From: CAYOBW01 sp964402115 | Lineage (GTDB): Bacteria > Verrucomicrobiota > Kiritimatiellia > UBA8416 > CAYOBW01 | Assembly (NCBI GenBank): GCA_964402115.1 | Contig: CAYOBW010000075.1 | Span: 1-26,847 of the forward strand | Length of the DNA stretch: 26,847 nt | Direction of reading: 5' to 3' | Shown here: piece after piece, positions 13,157 through 20,845 of the stretch | Numbering within the stretch: position 1 is the first letter of the stretch | How the letters are laid out: each line of letters starts with the position of its first letter | The notes under the pieces: generated by a model | Database searches by the model: none | Seen by the model: only the letters and a program-made list of their open reading frames with translations | What the model was told of the DNA's origin: nothing | Program-made: the position numbers and the translations under genes

Positions 13157-14671
13157 GTGACGACACATCCCAGCACGGAATCGTTGACGAGTCAGGCCGA
13201 GGCGCTTGTAGCGGACCTTGCGGCGCGGCAGGACGCCTTAAAGCCCAAGGAGCGGCTGGGCATTCCGCTGCAGGAGATGCCCACGCAGCCGCCGGTCGTG
13301 CGGATCCGGAACTCCGAGGAAGTCGCCACCGGCTACACGCCTGCGCAGGCGCAGGTCGAGGCGATCCGGTGCCTCCAGTGCAAGAACGCGCCCTGCGTGG
13401 CGGGGTGCCCGGTCGGCATTGACATTCCCGGCTTCATCCGCGCCATCGCGGCGGGTGACACGAAGCGCGGCATCGACATCCTCAAGGCGAACAGCCTGTT
13501 GCCCGCGGTTTGCGGGCGCGTCTGCCCCCAGGAGACGCAGTGCCAGGCGACTTGCACGGTCGGCAAGGCGCTGAAGGATACGAACAAGTCGGTCGCCATC
13601 GGACGGCTGGAGCGCTACGCCGCCGACTGGGAGCGGGCCCAGAACCTGGTCGAGGTTCCGGCGGTCAAGCCGCCGACCGGCCGCAAGGTGGCCGTGATCG
13701 GGACCGGCCCGGCCGGCATTACCGTGGCCGCCGATGTGCGGCGCGAGGGCCACGCGGTGACGATGTTCGAGGCTTTTCATAAGCCCGGCGGCGTGATGAT
13801 GTACGGCATTCCCGAATTCCGCCTGCCGAAGGCGATCGTGCAGATGGAAATCGACACGCTGAAGCGGATGGGCGTCGAAATCCAAACCAACTTCGTCGTC
13901 GGGCGCACGCGTAAACTGACGGACCTCCTGGAGCGGGACGGCTTCGACGCGGTCTTCATCGGCACGGGCGCGGGGCTCCCGAAGTTCATGAACATCGAGG
14001 GAGAAAACCTCGTCGGGGTCTACTCGGCGAACGAGTTTCTGACCCGCGCGAACCTGATGCGGGCCTATGACCGCGAGCATGCCGACACGCCGATCGTCAG
14101 CGCGCGCAGGGTGGCGGTGCTCGGCGGCGGCAACGTGGCCATGGACGCCGCGCGCACCGCGGTGCGGCTGGGCGCGCAGGAGGTGCACCTGGTCTACCGG
14201 CGGACGGAGGCCGAAATGCCGGCGCGCCTCGAGGAAGTGCACCACGCCAGGGAAGAGGGCATCATCTTCCACATGCTTCAGAATGCGAAGCGGATCGTGG
14301 GCGACGAGCGCGACCTGGTCACGGGCATGGAGTGCTTGCGCTACGAGCTCGGCGAGCCGGACAGCTCCGGGCGGCGGCGCCCTGTGGAGGTGCCTGGCAG
14401 CGAATTCATGATGCCCGTGGATACGGTCATCGTCGCCATCGGGAACGATTCCAACCCGCTGATCCGGCAGACGACGCCGAACCTGGCCACGAACAAGTGG
14501 GGCAATATCACGGTGGACGCAAACGGCAAGACGTCCCTGGACCGGGTCTATGCGGGCGGCGATATCGTCCTCGGTGCGGCGACGGTCATCCTCGCCATGG
14601 GCGAAGGGCGGCGGGCGGCTGCGGCGATCAATGCGCTGCTGGCGCAGGAGCAGGCCCAGCGTTCGGCTTGA
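13157..14671 (+). CDS. NADPH-dependent glutamate synthase small-subunit-like flavoprotein (NfnB/GltA type)
   Basis: A 504-residue FAD and [4Fe-4S] enzyme. The N-terminal ferredoxin-like domain holds two four-cysteine sets, 72/75/80/84 (CLQCKNAPCVAGCPVGID) and 119/123/129/133 (CGRVCPQETQCQATC). FAD binds at VAVIGTGPAGITVAADVRREGH (from about 178), NADPH at VAVLGGGNVAMDAARTAVRLGA, and the C-terminal FAD motif is YAGGDIVLGAATVILAMGEGRRAA. With the NfnA-like subunit immediately upstream, the electron-bifurcating ferredoxin:NADP oxidoreductase NfnAB is the best reading; no large GltB subunit is in the window. The homotetrameric 'gltA' name is the common automatic label. GTG start with GGGAG 6 nt upstream. 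Confidence 0.9.
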   Translation: MTTHPSTESLTSQAEALVADLAARQDALKPKERLGIPLQEMPTQPPVVRIRNSEEVATGYTPAQAQVEAIRCLQCKNAPCVAGCPVGIDIPGFIRAIAAGDTKRGIDILKANSLLPAVCGRVCPQETQCQATCTVGKALKDTNKSVAIGRLERYAADWERAQNLVEVPAVKPPTGRKVAVIGTGPAGITVAADVRREGHAVTMFEAFHKPGGVMMYGIPEFRLPKAIVQMEIDTLKRMGVEIQTNFVVGRTRKLTDLLERDGFDAVFIGTGAGLPKFMNIEGENLVGVYSANEFLTRANLMRAYDREHADTPIVSARRVAVLGGGNVAMDAARTAVRLGAQEVHLVYRRTEAEMPARLEEVHHAREEGIIFHMLQNAKRIVGDERDLVTGMECLRYELGEPDSSGRRRPVEVPGSEFMMPVDTVIVAIGNDSNPLIRQTTPNLATNKWGNITVDANGKTSLDRVYAGGDIVLGAATVILAMGEGRRAAAAINALLAQEQAQRSA

Positions 14672-14676
14672 CAGGG

Positions 14677-14715
14677 CGTACCCACGGCCCGGTTTTAGGG
14701 TACGGGCCCGGCCGT
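14677..14715. terminator. Structured intergenic region between convergent genes
   Basis: Several overlapping inverted repeats fill the gap between two convergent stop codons: CGTACCC/GGGTACG (14677-14683 with 14698-14704), ACGGCC/GGCCGT (14684-14689 with 14710-14715) and GGCCCG/CGGGCC (14686-14691 with 14703-14708). No long T tract is present, apart from TTTT at 14693-14696. It probably serves as a bidirectional transcript end. Confidence 0.4.
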
Positions 14716-14727
14716 CTGTTCACGCAC

Positions 14728-15090
14728 TCAATCGCAGATCGCCTGGATCAGATCGCACGTCAATGACGGGTCATTGATGAAGAGATACACGCCCACCACG
14801 ACCACGGTGGTCGCCGTGTCCAGGGCCAACGTGACGGGGGTTCCCAGCATTCTGAGCTGGTAGTCCGACATCTTGCGCCATCCCGATTTCTCGATCAGAT
14901 AGCCCTTGCCCCGGGGCGAGACATAGACCTCGTAGGCCACGCCTCTGCGCATCAGGGCTTCTTCCGTCGTTTTGTCGGCGCCGATCCAGATCCGTTCCCG
15001 GGGATCCGTCTTCTCCCACAGCAGCGCCGTGGCGCACGACTGGCAGGTAACCAGAGCTCCGATGAGCAGCAGACGGCAGAGTCTTTTCAC
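14728..15090 (-). CDS. Small putative lipoprotein
   Basis: A 120-residue protein of unknown function. It has a short basic N-terminus and a hydrophobic core (KRLCRLLLIGALVT) followed by Cys-16 and Cys-19 (TCQSCATALLWEKTDP); Cys-19 or Cys-16 is the likely lipidated residue, although neither context is a perfect lipobox. The mature part contains a basic, aromatic middle (GKGYLIEKSGWRKMSDYQL) and a hydrophobic C-terminal stretch (TPVTLALDTATTVVVVGVYLFI) that recalls the end of YceK-like lipoproteins. GTG start at 15090, with GGGAG 8 nt upstream. It is 32 nt downstream of the GDT1-ferritin gene, so probably cotranscribed. Confidence 0.7.
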   Translation of the reverse strand: MKRLCRLLLIGALVTCQSCATALLWEKTDPRERIWIGADKTTEEALMRRGVAYEVYVSPRGKGYLIEKSGWRKMSDYQLRMLGTPVTLALDTATTVVVVGVYLFINDPSLTCDLIQAICD

Positions 15091-15122
15091 AGTGCGTCTC
15101 CCTGTCGTAGATGGTGCGGTTC

Positions 15123-15845
15123 CTACAGCGCCCGCAGCCGGCGGGCGTGGTCCTCTTCCTGCGCGGCGAGCAGACTGAACGTGGTCCGGAGCGCTGGAAG
15201 GGGGGTGAGCGCGGCCAGTTCGCGGTAGAAGCCTGCCGTGGCCTCCTCGTGTTGCGCGGCGTGTTCGACCGCCGGTTCGCTGCTGCCGGCCACGTCGTGA
15301 TCGAGGTGGGGATGCGCTTCGACGGCGGTCCGGGCGGCCTGCGGCAACTCCACTTCGGCACGCTGCTCGACGGATTGCGTGATGTGCGCGAGATGCTGCC
15401 GCTCCTCCTGCGCCAGCGCCTCGAACAGCGCGCGCACACGTGGATCGGTGGCGGCGGCCGCCAGCGCGGCATAGTCCCGGGCGGCGGCTTCCTCGAACTG
15501 CGCCGCCACGCGCAGCACCACGCGCGCCAGCACTCCGCCAGGCGCTGCTGTTGCCGCCACGCCGCGGGCGGCAAACACGCCGTGCAGGATGAGGACCCCG
15601 AACACGATGAAGAGCGTGCCCGCGGCGGCCTTGATGTAGTGGACCGGGACGAGGCGCGTGAGCGTGGAGCCGAAGACGACGGCAATCAGCGTCGAGAAGA
15701 CCAGCGCCAGCGACGCAGCGGCGAAGACGACCCACTTGCTGCCCTCGGCTCCCGCCGTCCGGGCCATGGCCGCCAACTGCGTCTTGTCGCCCAGCTCCGC
15801 CAGGAAGATCAGAACGAACGTACTCGCGAACAGCTTGTAGTCCAT
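15123..15845 (-). CDS. Half-size TMEM165/GDT1-type membrane transporter fused to a diiron ferritin-like domain
   Basis: A 240-residue fusion. Residues 1-95 are one repeat of the GDT1/UPF0016 cation-exchanger family: three membrane helices (about 4-26, 38-59, 70-92) and the signature ELGDKTQ at 17-23. Typical bacterial members have two such repeats. Residues 110-240 form a four-helix ferritin/rubrerythrin-like domain: Glu-118/119 in the first helix, Glu-148 and His-151 (EERQH), Glu-200/201 in the third, Glu-230 and His-233 (QEEDH), two E...ExxH pairs with 29-30-residue spacing, a complete diiron site. GDT1 proteins move Mn or Ca; ferritin-like domains bind and oxidise Fe. The fusion suggests metal-regulated Mn/Fe export, analogous in idea to MbfA. 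AAAGGAG lies 3 nt before the ATG, slightly close. Flanked by DUF2851 and a lipoprotein on the same strand. Confidence 0.85.
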   Translation of the reverse strand: MDYKLFASTFVLIFLAELGDKTQLAAMARTAGAEGSKWVVFAAASLALVFSTLIAVVFGSTLTRLVPVHYIKAAAGTLFIVFGVLILHGVFAARGVAATAAPGGVLARVVLRVAAQFEEAAARDYAALAAAATDPRVRALFEALAQEERQHLAHITQSVEQRAEVELPQAARTAVEAHPHLDHDVAGSSEPAVEHAAQHEEATAGFYRELAALTPLPALRTTFSLLAAQEEDHARRLRAL

Positions 15846-15895
15846 GGGCTCCTTTCGTTGCGTCGGCGCCGTGCCCGACGGCATGCCCGGAGAGG

Positions 15896-17413
15896 CTAGC
15901 GGGCGGCCCGAACCGCGGCAAGGGAATTTGCGGGATCTGCCCGGTCCGGCGTGCGCGCGTAGTCGGTCAGCGCCCGCGCGAGGGCACAGTCCGCGCAGCC
16001 GTTGCGGCGGTTGAGGCAGAAGTCGAGGAAGATCTGCAGCAGCCCCTGCTGCCGCAGCCCCGTGTGGTAGAGGGCCGGGTTGTGATCGCGGCCGAACAGC
16101 AGGTGCGCCGCCTCCCGGATGGGGCCGCTGTCCTGCTCGGCCGGCAGGTGGTCGAGCAGCGGAGCAACAGCGCGCCCGCGCGCCGCAAGCAGGGGGATGA
16201 CGACGTTGGTCAGGACGGCGGCGGCGCGGTCGGCGCCCAGCAGTTCGACGGGCCGTGCCAGCCGGGGCGAGGCGAACGCGAGGTGGGTGGTCCAGTACGG
16301 CACGCGCGCGGCCGCCGTGAGCGCCAGGGCGGCCTGGCGGAACCAGGCGGCAGGGTCGCGGGGGTCGAGCGCGTCGAGGGCCTCGAGCGGGTCGCCGGGC
16401 TGCGTGAAGATTCCCGCGGCGGCGGCGATGCGCCGGACGGGGTGGTTGGCCGGGCGCAGGCCCGCGAGACGCCAGTCGGTCTTCTGCATGACCGTCTGGT
16501 CGCGGCTGCCTGCCTGCTTCCACCAGCGGTCCCACAGCGCGCGCACGAAAGCCCGGGTCTCGTCGTCCCAGCGGGCGGATACCGTGGCCGGCAGCAGGCC
16601 GGCCGTGCCCAGCAGCAGGGCGCAGGCCGTGAGGACGTCCCCGCCGGCGGCCGCGCGCAGGGCAGGGTAGGGCAGGAGGTGCGCCAGCGTGCGGAAGGCG
16701 GTGCGGTTGTGCTTGTAGCCGAGGGCGGCGCAAACCTCCTCGAAGAACACGTCGCTGGCCGGGCGCTCCCCGATCAGGGCCGCGCAGCGGGCGGCCTTGC
16801 GACGCAGGCGCTCCTCGCCCGCGGCATCGAGCAGGGCTTCACGCGCATCGGGCGGCAGGGGGCCGAGCACATCGGTGCAGCGGTGCGGGGCCGTGGGGCA
16901 GGCGGCATAGGGGTAGGCCGTGACGTCGATCGCCTCGAAACTGAAGGCCGGCTGGGCGGTCAGGGCGGGGCGCAGGGCGCATTGCACCGCTCCTGGCGGC
17001 AAGTCCGCTGCGGGCAGGGCGCCGGGAAAATAGGTTACGTGGGCGACAACGCGCGCGTAGCGGGGGTCAGGCGCGTGACCGTGCTGACGCCAGTCGTCGG
17101 GATGGATGTGGATCTCGACGTCGCCCTGAAGCCGGCGCTGCCCCGAGCCGACAACCAGCGTGGCATCGCGGAAATCGGGACCGGCCTCGAGGTTCCAGCG
17201 GCCGGGGGCCTGGACAACCAGCGCTTCGCCGTCGCTCGTCGTGAGCGTGGCGGGTCGCAGGGCGTCGTCGTACCAGACGCACTGCAGGTGGCGCTCGGTG
17301 AACGGCCAGGCTGGCGTGCCGGGGCCGCGCTCGCGCAGCACCCGACCCGGGGGCCTGAAGTCAAGTTGTGCATAGCGGTCCGCGCGGGGGAATCCATCCT
17401 GTCTCAGTGACAT
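15896..17413 (-). CDS. DUF2851 family protein
   Basis: A 505-residue cytoplasmic-looking protein of unknown function. The N-terminal half has the DUF2851 signatures: TERHLQCVWYDDALRP, DGEALVVQAPGRWNLEAGPDFRDATLVVG, QGDVEIHIHPDDWRQHGH and YARVVAHVTYFPG. Near the C-terminus is a cysteine cluster, C-x6-C-x2-C at 466/473/476 (FCLNRRNGCADC), which could bind zinc or an iron-sulfur cluster. The EIH.H..DW..HGH segment has several His and Asp residues that could form a metal site, but no catalytic role is established. The first residues MSLRQDGFPRADRYAQLDFRP precede the domain. CGGAG lies 6 nt before the ATG. It is the first gene of the leftward operon with the GDT1-ferritin fusion (50-nt gap). Confidence 0.82.
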   Translation of the reverse strand: MSLRQDGFPRADRYAQLDFRPPGRVLRERGPGTPAWPFTERHLQCVWYDDALRPATLTTSDGEALVVQAPGRWNLEAGPDFRDATLVVGSGQRRLQGDVEIHIHPDDWRQHGHAPDPRYARVVAHVTYFPGALPAADLPPGAVQCALRPALTAQPAFSFEAIDVTAYPYAACPTAPHRCTDVLGPLPPDAREALLDAAGEERLRRKAARCAALIGERPASDVFFEEVCAALGYKHNRTAFRTLAHLLPYPALRAAAGGDVLTACALLLGTAGLLPATVSARWDDETRAFVRALWDRWWKQAGSRDQTVMQKTDWRLAGLRPANHPVRRIAAAAGIFTQPGDPLEALDALDPRDPAAWFRQAALALTAAARVPYWTTHLAFASPRLARPVELLGADRAAAVLTNVVIPLLAARGRAVAPLLDHLPAEQDSGPIREAAHLLFGRDHNPALYHTGLRQQGLLQIFLDFCLNRRNGCADCALARALTDYARTPDRADPANSLAAVRAAR

Positions 17414-17420
17414 GCGTTCT

Positions 17421-17464
17421 CCGTAAATCGTTCGTCCGTGCGCTTGACTGGCTGCCGTTTACGG
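17421..17464. promoter_or_regulatory. Inverted repeat CCGTAAA...TTTACGG in the divergent promoter region
   Basis: CCGTAAA at 17421-17427 and TTTACGG at 17458-17464 are perfect reverse complements, 30 nt apart. The left copy borders the DUF2851 ribosome site; the right copy lies in the spacer of the rightward promoter and at the start region of the leftward one. It could be an operator or an RNA hairpin in the DUF2851 leader. Confidence 0.35.
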
Positions 17465-17471
17465 GGATAAT
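17444..17471 (+). promoter_or_regulatory. Sigma-70-type promoter for the ABC/Gld operon
   Basis: TTGACT (17444-17449), a 16-nt spacer, and GATAAT (17466-17471): 5 of 6 matches in each hexamer. Start is predicted near 17478, giving a leader of about 52 nt before the ATG at 17530. Confidence 0.55.
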
Positions 17472-17494
17472 AGGCTCCCACGTGCCGGAGTCAA
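17467..17494 (-). promoter_or_regulatory. Sigma-70-type promoter for the DUF2851/GDT1-ferritin operon
   Basis: On the minus strand, TTGACT (17494-17489), a 16-nt spacer and TATTAT (17472-17467), with 5 of 6 matches in each. Its -10 uses nearly the same bases as the -10 of the rightward promoter. Start is predicted near 17460, about 47 nt before the ATG at 17413. Confidence 0.55.
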
Positions 17495-17529
17495 TGGGTG
17501 AATCCGTACGCCGGAATGGCAGGACGCGA

Positions 17530-18531
17530 ATGATCCACGTCGAGAACCTTACCAAGCGGTATGGCGCGAAAACGGCGGTTGATAACCTGTCGTTCAGCGT
17601 GGCGGCTGGGGAGATTGTCGGCTTTCTGGGGCCCAACGGCGCCGGCAAGACGACCACGCTGCGGATTCTGACGTCGTTCCTGCCGCCGACGGGCGGCCGG
17701 GTGCGCGTGGCGGGCTTCGACGTGCTGACGCAGTCGCTGGAGGTGCGGCGGCGCATCGGCTACCTGCCGGAGAACGTGCCCCTGTACCAGGACATGCGGG
17801 TGCGGAACTACCTGCGCTATCGCGGTGAGCTCAAGGGGTTGCGCGGCAAGCGGCTGCGTGACCGGCTGCGGCAGGTCCTGGCTGACTGCGGGCTGGATGA
17901 GGTCCGCGACCTCATGATCGGGCGCCTTTCCAAGGGGTTCCGGCAACGAGTGGGGCTGGCGGACAGCCTGCTCCATGAGCCGGAGCTGCTGATCCTGGAT
18001 GAACCGACCATCGGGCTCGATCCCAATCAGATCCGGCATATCCGCAACCTGATCAAGAGCCTGGCCCAGCGCCACACGGTCTTCCTGTCGAGCCACATCC
18101 TGCCCGAGGTGGAGATGATCTGCCAGCGCGTGCTGATCATCAACCGCGGTCGGATCGTCACGACCGGACGGCCGGAGCAGCTCGCCGACATGATGCAGGG
18201 GTCGCTGACGGTCACGGCCGAGATCCAGGGACCGCGCGAGCAGGTGGTCGAGCGGCTCGCCGCGCTGCCGGGCGTCCGGCGGATCGGGGTGGATGGCAGC
18301 GGCGAGTGGCACCGCGTCACCTGCGAGTGCGATCGCAACCAGGATATCCGGGCCGAGGTCTTCCGGGTCGTGGCTGCCAGCGGCTGGGTCCTGCGGGACC
18401 TGCGTTCCGAGCGGCAGAACCTCGAGGACGTGTTCGTCGCGCTGACAGCCCGCGAGGTCCCGCTGGAGAAGCAGACGCCGGCGTGGGCCGAAGGCGGCGA
18501 CCTGGCTTCCGGCGTGCGGGGTGGGTCATGA
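17530..18531 (+). CDS. ABC transporter ATP-binding protein, GldA-like
   Basis: A 333-residue ATPase subunit of an ABC-2 type system. Walker A GPNGAGKTT (34-42), Q-loop region ENVPLYQDM (81-89), signature LSKGFRQRVGLA (133-144), Walker B LLILDEPT (153-160) and the switch His-189 (SSHI) are all present. The extra C-terminal region (about 220-333) is typical of CcmA/NatA/GldA-like ATPases. MIHVENLTKRYG is the canonical family start; AGGA lies 5 nt upstream, and an in-frame ATG at 17494 overlaps the -35 of the leftward promoter. The stop overlaps the permease start (ATGA). The order ATPase, permease, GldG-like protein, DUF4340 protein is the widespread Gld-type module; in Bacteroidota GldA/F/G are needed for gliding, but here motility is not implied. 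Confidence 0.92.
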   Translation: MIHVENLTKRYGAKTAVDNLSFSVAAGEIVGFLGPNGAGKTTTLRILTSFLPPTGGRVRVAGFDVLTQSLEVRRRIGYLPENVPLYQDMRVRNYLRYRGELKGLRGKRLRDRLRQVLADCGLDEVRDLMIGRLSKGFRQRVGLADSLLHEPELLILDEPTIGLDPNQIRHIRNLIKSLAQRHTVFLSSHILPEVEMICQRVLIINRGRIVTTGRPEQLADMMQGSLTVTAEIQGPREQVVERLAALPGVRRIGVDGSGEWHRVTCECDRNQDIRAEVFRVVAASGWVLRDLRSERQNLEDVFVALTAREVPLEKQTPAWAEGGDLASGVRGGS

Positions 18532-19262
18532 GCAACTTCCTCACCATCTGGCGGCGGGAACTGGCGGCGTGCTTCAACGCGCCGGTCGCCTACGTGACTA
18601 TGGTCCTCTTCCTCGCTGTCACGGGCGGCACCTTTCTCGCGCAAACGATGCGCAGCATCGGGCTGCACGATCCGCTGCCCCTGATCCTGTGCGCCTCCAT
18701 CGTGCTGTGGCTGACGGTGCTGATCACGGTGGTGTCGATGCGGCTCTTTGCCGAGGAGAAGCGGACGGGAACTCTGGAGAGCCTGATGACCGCCCCGGTG
18801 ACGGAGGGCGAAGTGGTGCTGGGCAAGTTTGCCGGGGCCTTCACCTTCATGGCGCTGGTGACCGCCCCGACGGTCGGGAACCTCTACCTCCTGCGGCTCA
18901 TCAGCGGCGGCGAGGTGGCTGTCGATGGCGGCGCCTTGTTCGGCGGCTGCCTGATCCTGGCGCTCGTGGCGGCGCTATGCACGAGCATCGGCCTGCTGAT
19001 CTCGCTCCTGACCCGCAACCCCATCGTGGCGGCCGTCGGCGCGTTCTGCGCCATCTGGGTGGTGCTGCTGTTCGGCTGGCTCGTGGCGCCCCTGCCGCTG
19101 CTGCCGGCGGACCTGGTGGAGTACCTGTCGGTCATGCAGCAGATCGAGGACTTTGCGCGCGGTTCCCTGGACTCCCGGCCGATCGTGCTCTACCTGTCGG
19201 GCACGGCTTTCACGCTTTTCGCGTCGGTGCGGGTCCTGGAGGCGCGGCGTTGGGTGGCTTGA
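18528..19262 (+). CDS. ABC-2 type permease, GldF-like
   Basis: A 244-residue membrane protein with about six hydrophobic helices. The N-terminus IWRRELAACFNAPVAYVTMVLFLAVTGGTF and the motif MRLFAEEKRTGTLESLMTAPVTEGEVVLGKFAGAF are diagnostic of the GldF/NosY-like ABC-2 permeases that pair with GldA-type ATPases. Helices follow at about 106-122, 140-167, 172-194 and 216-235. The start codon overlaps the ATPase stop (ATGA), so the two are coupled. It probably dimerises to form the channel. The substrate is unknown. The GldG-like gene starts 19 nt downstream. Confidence 0.9.
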   Translation: MSNFLTIWRRELAACFNAPVAYVTMVLFLAVTGGTFLAQTMRSIGLHDPLPLILCASIVLWLTVLITVVSMRLFAEEKRTGTLESLMTAPVTEGEVVLGKFAGAFTFMALVTAPTVGNLYLLRLISGGEVAVDGGALFGGCLILALVAALCTSIGLLISLLTRNPIVAAVGAFCAIWVVLLFGWLVAPLPLLPADLVEYLSVMQQIEDFARGSLDSRPIVLYLSGTAFTLFASVRVLEARRWVA

Positions 19263-19281
19263 CCGGGAAGGGGTGGGCGGC

Positions 19282-20790
19282 ATGTTGACCAAGGACCAGA
19301 AGACCGCGCGACGCAGCATCTGGCGGCTGCGCAGGCTGCGGTTTGCCGGCGGGGTGACCATGCTGGTGAACCTGCTGCTGGCGGGCGCTGTGGTGGCAAT
19401 CGTCAACTACCTCTCGTTCCGTCACCACGCGCGCTGGGACGCAAGCGCCGTGGGCTATTACCGGCTCTCCGACAAGACCGTGAGCCTCCTGCGCGGGATC
19501 GATGCCGATCTGACGATCACCACGTTCTTCCGCGCTGGCGAGGGGCTGTACGACGATGTGCGGAGGCTGCTCAAGGAGTACGAGTACGCCGCCGCGGCCA
19601 ACCCCAAGCTGCGGCTCCGCATGGTGCACGTCGATCCCGACCGCGACCTGGTCAAGACCCGCGAGCTGGCCCAGACGTACGGGATCACGGAGTCGGAGGT
19701 CGTGGTTTTCGATTGCAGCGGACGGCGGAAGCACGTTGGCGCGAAGGAGATCATGGACCAGCAGATCCAGATCGAAGGCCGGCAGGCCTACCGCAAGACC
19801 GTCGCCTTTCGCGGCGAACTGGCCTTCTCGTCGGCCATCCAGAGCGTCGTGCAGGCGTCGCAGCCCGTGGTCTACTTCGTGACCGGTCACGGCGAACGCA
19901 GCCTCGAGGAATACGGGGACGGTTCGGGCGGATACTCCCGCATCGGGGCGCTCCTGGCGCGCGACAACATGGACGTGCGGCCGCTCTCCCTGGCGGAGGC
20001 CGGGCGGGTGCCGGCCAACGCATCCGCGGTGATCGTGGCGGGCCCGCGCAGCCGCCTGTCACAGGCGGAGTGCGATCTGCTCGCGAAGTACCTGGAGGGG
20101 AATGGCCGCCTGCTCGTGCTGCTCAGCGGCGGCGAGCCGGCCGGGCTGGGCAAACTGCTGGAAAGCTGGGGCATCAAGATCGGGGCGGATATCGTCGTGG
20201 GCCTGACCCTGACGGGGCAGGAACTCGTCGTCTCCGAGTACAGCGCCCATCCGATCACGGAGAAATTGAAGGGCCTGACCACCATGTTCTACCGCCCCAG
20301 TTCCGTCGAGGCCGCGGCGGGGGCCGGACAGGACGAGACGACGCCCGACCGGCCGCACGTCTCCGTGCTGGCGGCCAACACCGACAAGGGGTGGGCGGAC
20401 GCGAACCGCGAGGAGTACCCGCCGCGTTTCGACCAGAGCGTGGACCGGCGCGGCCCGATCTCCATCGCTGTCGCCGCGGAGAAAGGCCCCCTGAAGGGCA
20501 TCAACGTGGAGCTGAGGCCCACGCGCCTCGTTGTGCTGGGCGACGCCACGTTCGTTTCGAACGCGGCGCTGACCAGCGGCATGGGCGGCAACAGCGACTT
20601 CTTCCTGTCGTGCCTGAACTGGCTGCTCGAACGCGATACGCTGCTGGCGATCGCGCCCAAGCCGCCGAACGAACTGAGGCTGAGCCTCGATCGCCGGCAG
20701 TGGCAAATGGCCTTCGCGCTGATCGTGGTGGGCGTGCCGGGTCTGGCCGCGCTCGTGGGCCTGGGCGTGTGGCTGCGCTGGCGGCGGTAA
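19282..20790 (+). CDS. GldG-like ABC transporter auxiliary protein
   Basis: A 502-residue protein with one N-terminal helix (about 22-44, FAGGVTMLVNLLLAGAVVAIVNYLSF), a large extracytoplasmic part and a C-terminal helix (about 478-499, MAFALIVVGVPGLAALVGLGVWL). The outer part matches the ABC_transp_aux/GldG family: YYRLSDKTVSLLRGIDADLTITTFF, a thioredoxin-like first half, then QPVVYFVTGHGERSLEE and YLEGNGRLLVLLSGGEPAGLGKLLESWGIKIG, which look like a class I glutamine-amidotransferase/ThuA-like fold. No catalytic Cys is evident there, so it is more likely a binding domain. GAAGGGG precedes the ATG. The 55-nt gap to the DUF4340 gene can form alternative hairpins. Confidence 0.88.
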   Translation: MLTKDQKTARRSIWRLRRLRFAGGVTMLVNLLLAGAVVAIVNYLSFRHHARWDASAVGYYRLSDKTVSLLRGIDADLTITTFFRAGEGLYDDVRRLLKEYEYAAAANPKLRLRMVHVDPDRDLVKTRELAQTYGITESEVVVFDCSGRRKHVGAKEIMDQQIQIEGRQAYRKTVAFRGELAFSSAIQSVVQASQPVVYFVTGHGERSLEEYGDGSGGYSRIGALLARDNMDVRPLSLAEAGRVPANASAVIVAGPRSRLSQAECDLLAKYLEGNGRLLVLLSGGEPAGLGKLLESWGIKIGADIVVGLTLTGQELVVSEYSAHPITEKLKGLTTMFYRPSSVEAAAGAGQDETTPDRPHVSVLAANTDKGWADANREEYPPRFDQSVDRRGPISIAVAAEKGPLKGINVELRPTRLVVLGDATFVSNAALTSGMGGNSDFFLSCLNWLLERDTLLAIAPKPPNELRLSLDRRQWQMAFALIVVGVPGLAALVGLGVWLRWRR

Positions 20791-20829
20791 GACCGCCGGG
20801 CACGGCGCGGTAGCCGCCCCGCGGCGGTC
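20782..20829 (+). other. Mutually exclusive hairpins between the GldG-like and DUF4340 genes
   Basis: Arm A, CGGCGGT (20782-20788), pairs with ACCGCCG (20792-20798) around a 3-nt loop. Arm B, GACCGCCG (20791-20798), can instead pair with arm C, CGGCGGTC (20822-20829), enclosing a small GCGG-TAG-CCGC hairpin (20807-20817). Arm A includes the last codons of the GldG-like gene; arm C directly precedes the ribosome site (GAGAGGGTG, 20830-20838) of the DUF4340 gene. The layout would suit translation-dependent control. Confidence 0.4.
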
Positions 20830-20845
20830 GAGAGGGTGAAACCGG

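Noticed and set aside
15846..15895. Possible yybP-ykoY (Mn) riboswitch before the GDT1-ferritin gene
   Set aside because: Only 50 bases separate it from the preceding gene, too short for the aptamer, and the conserved loops were not seen.
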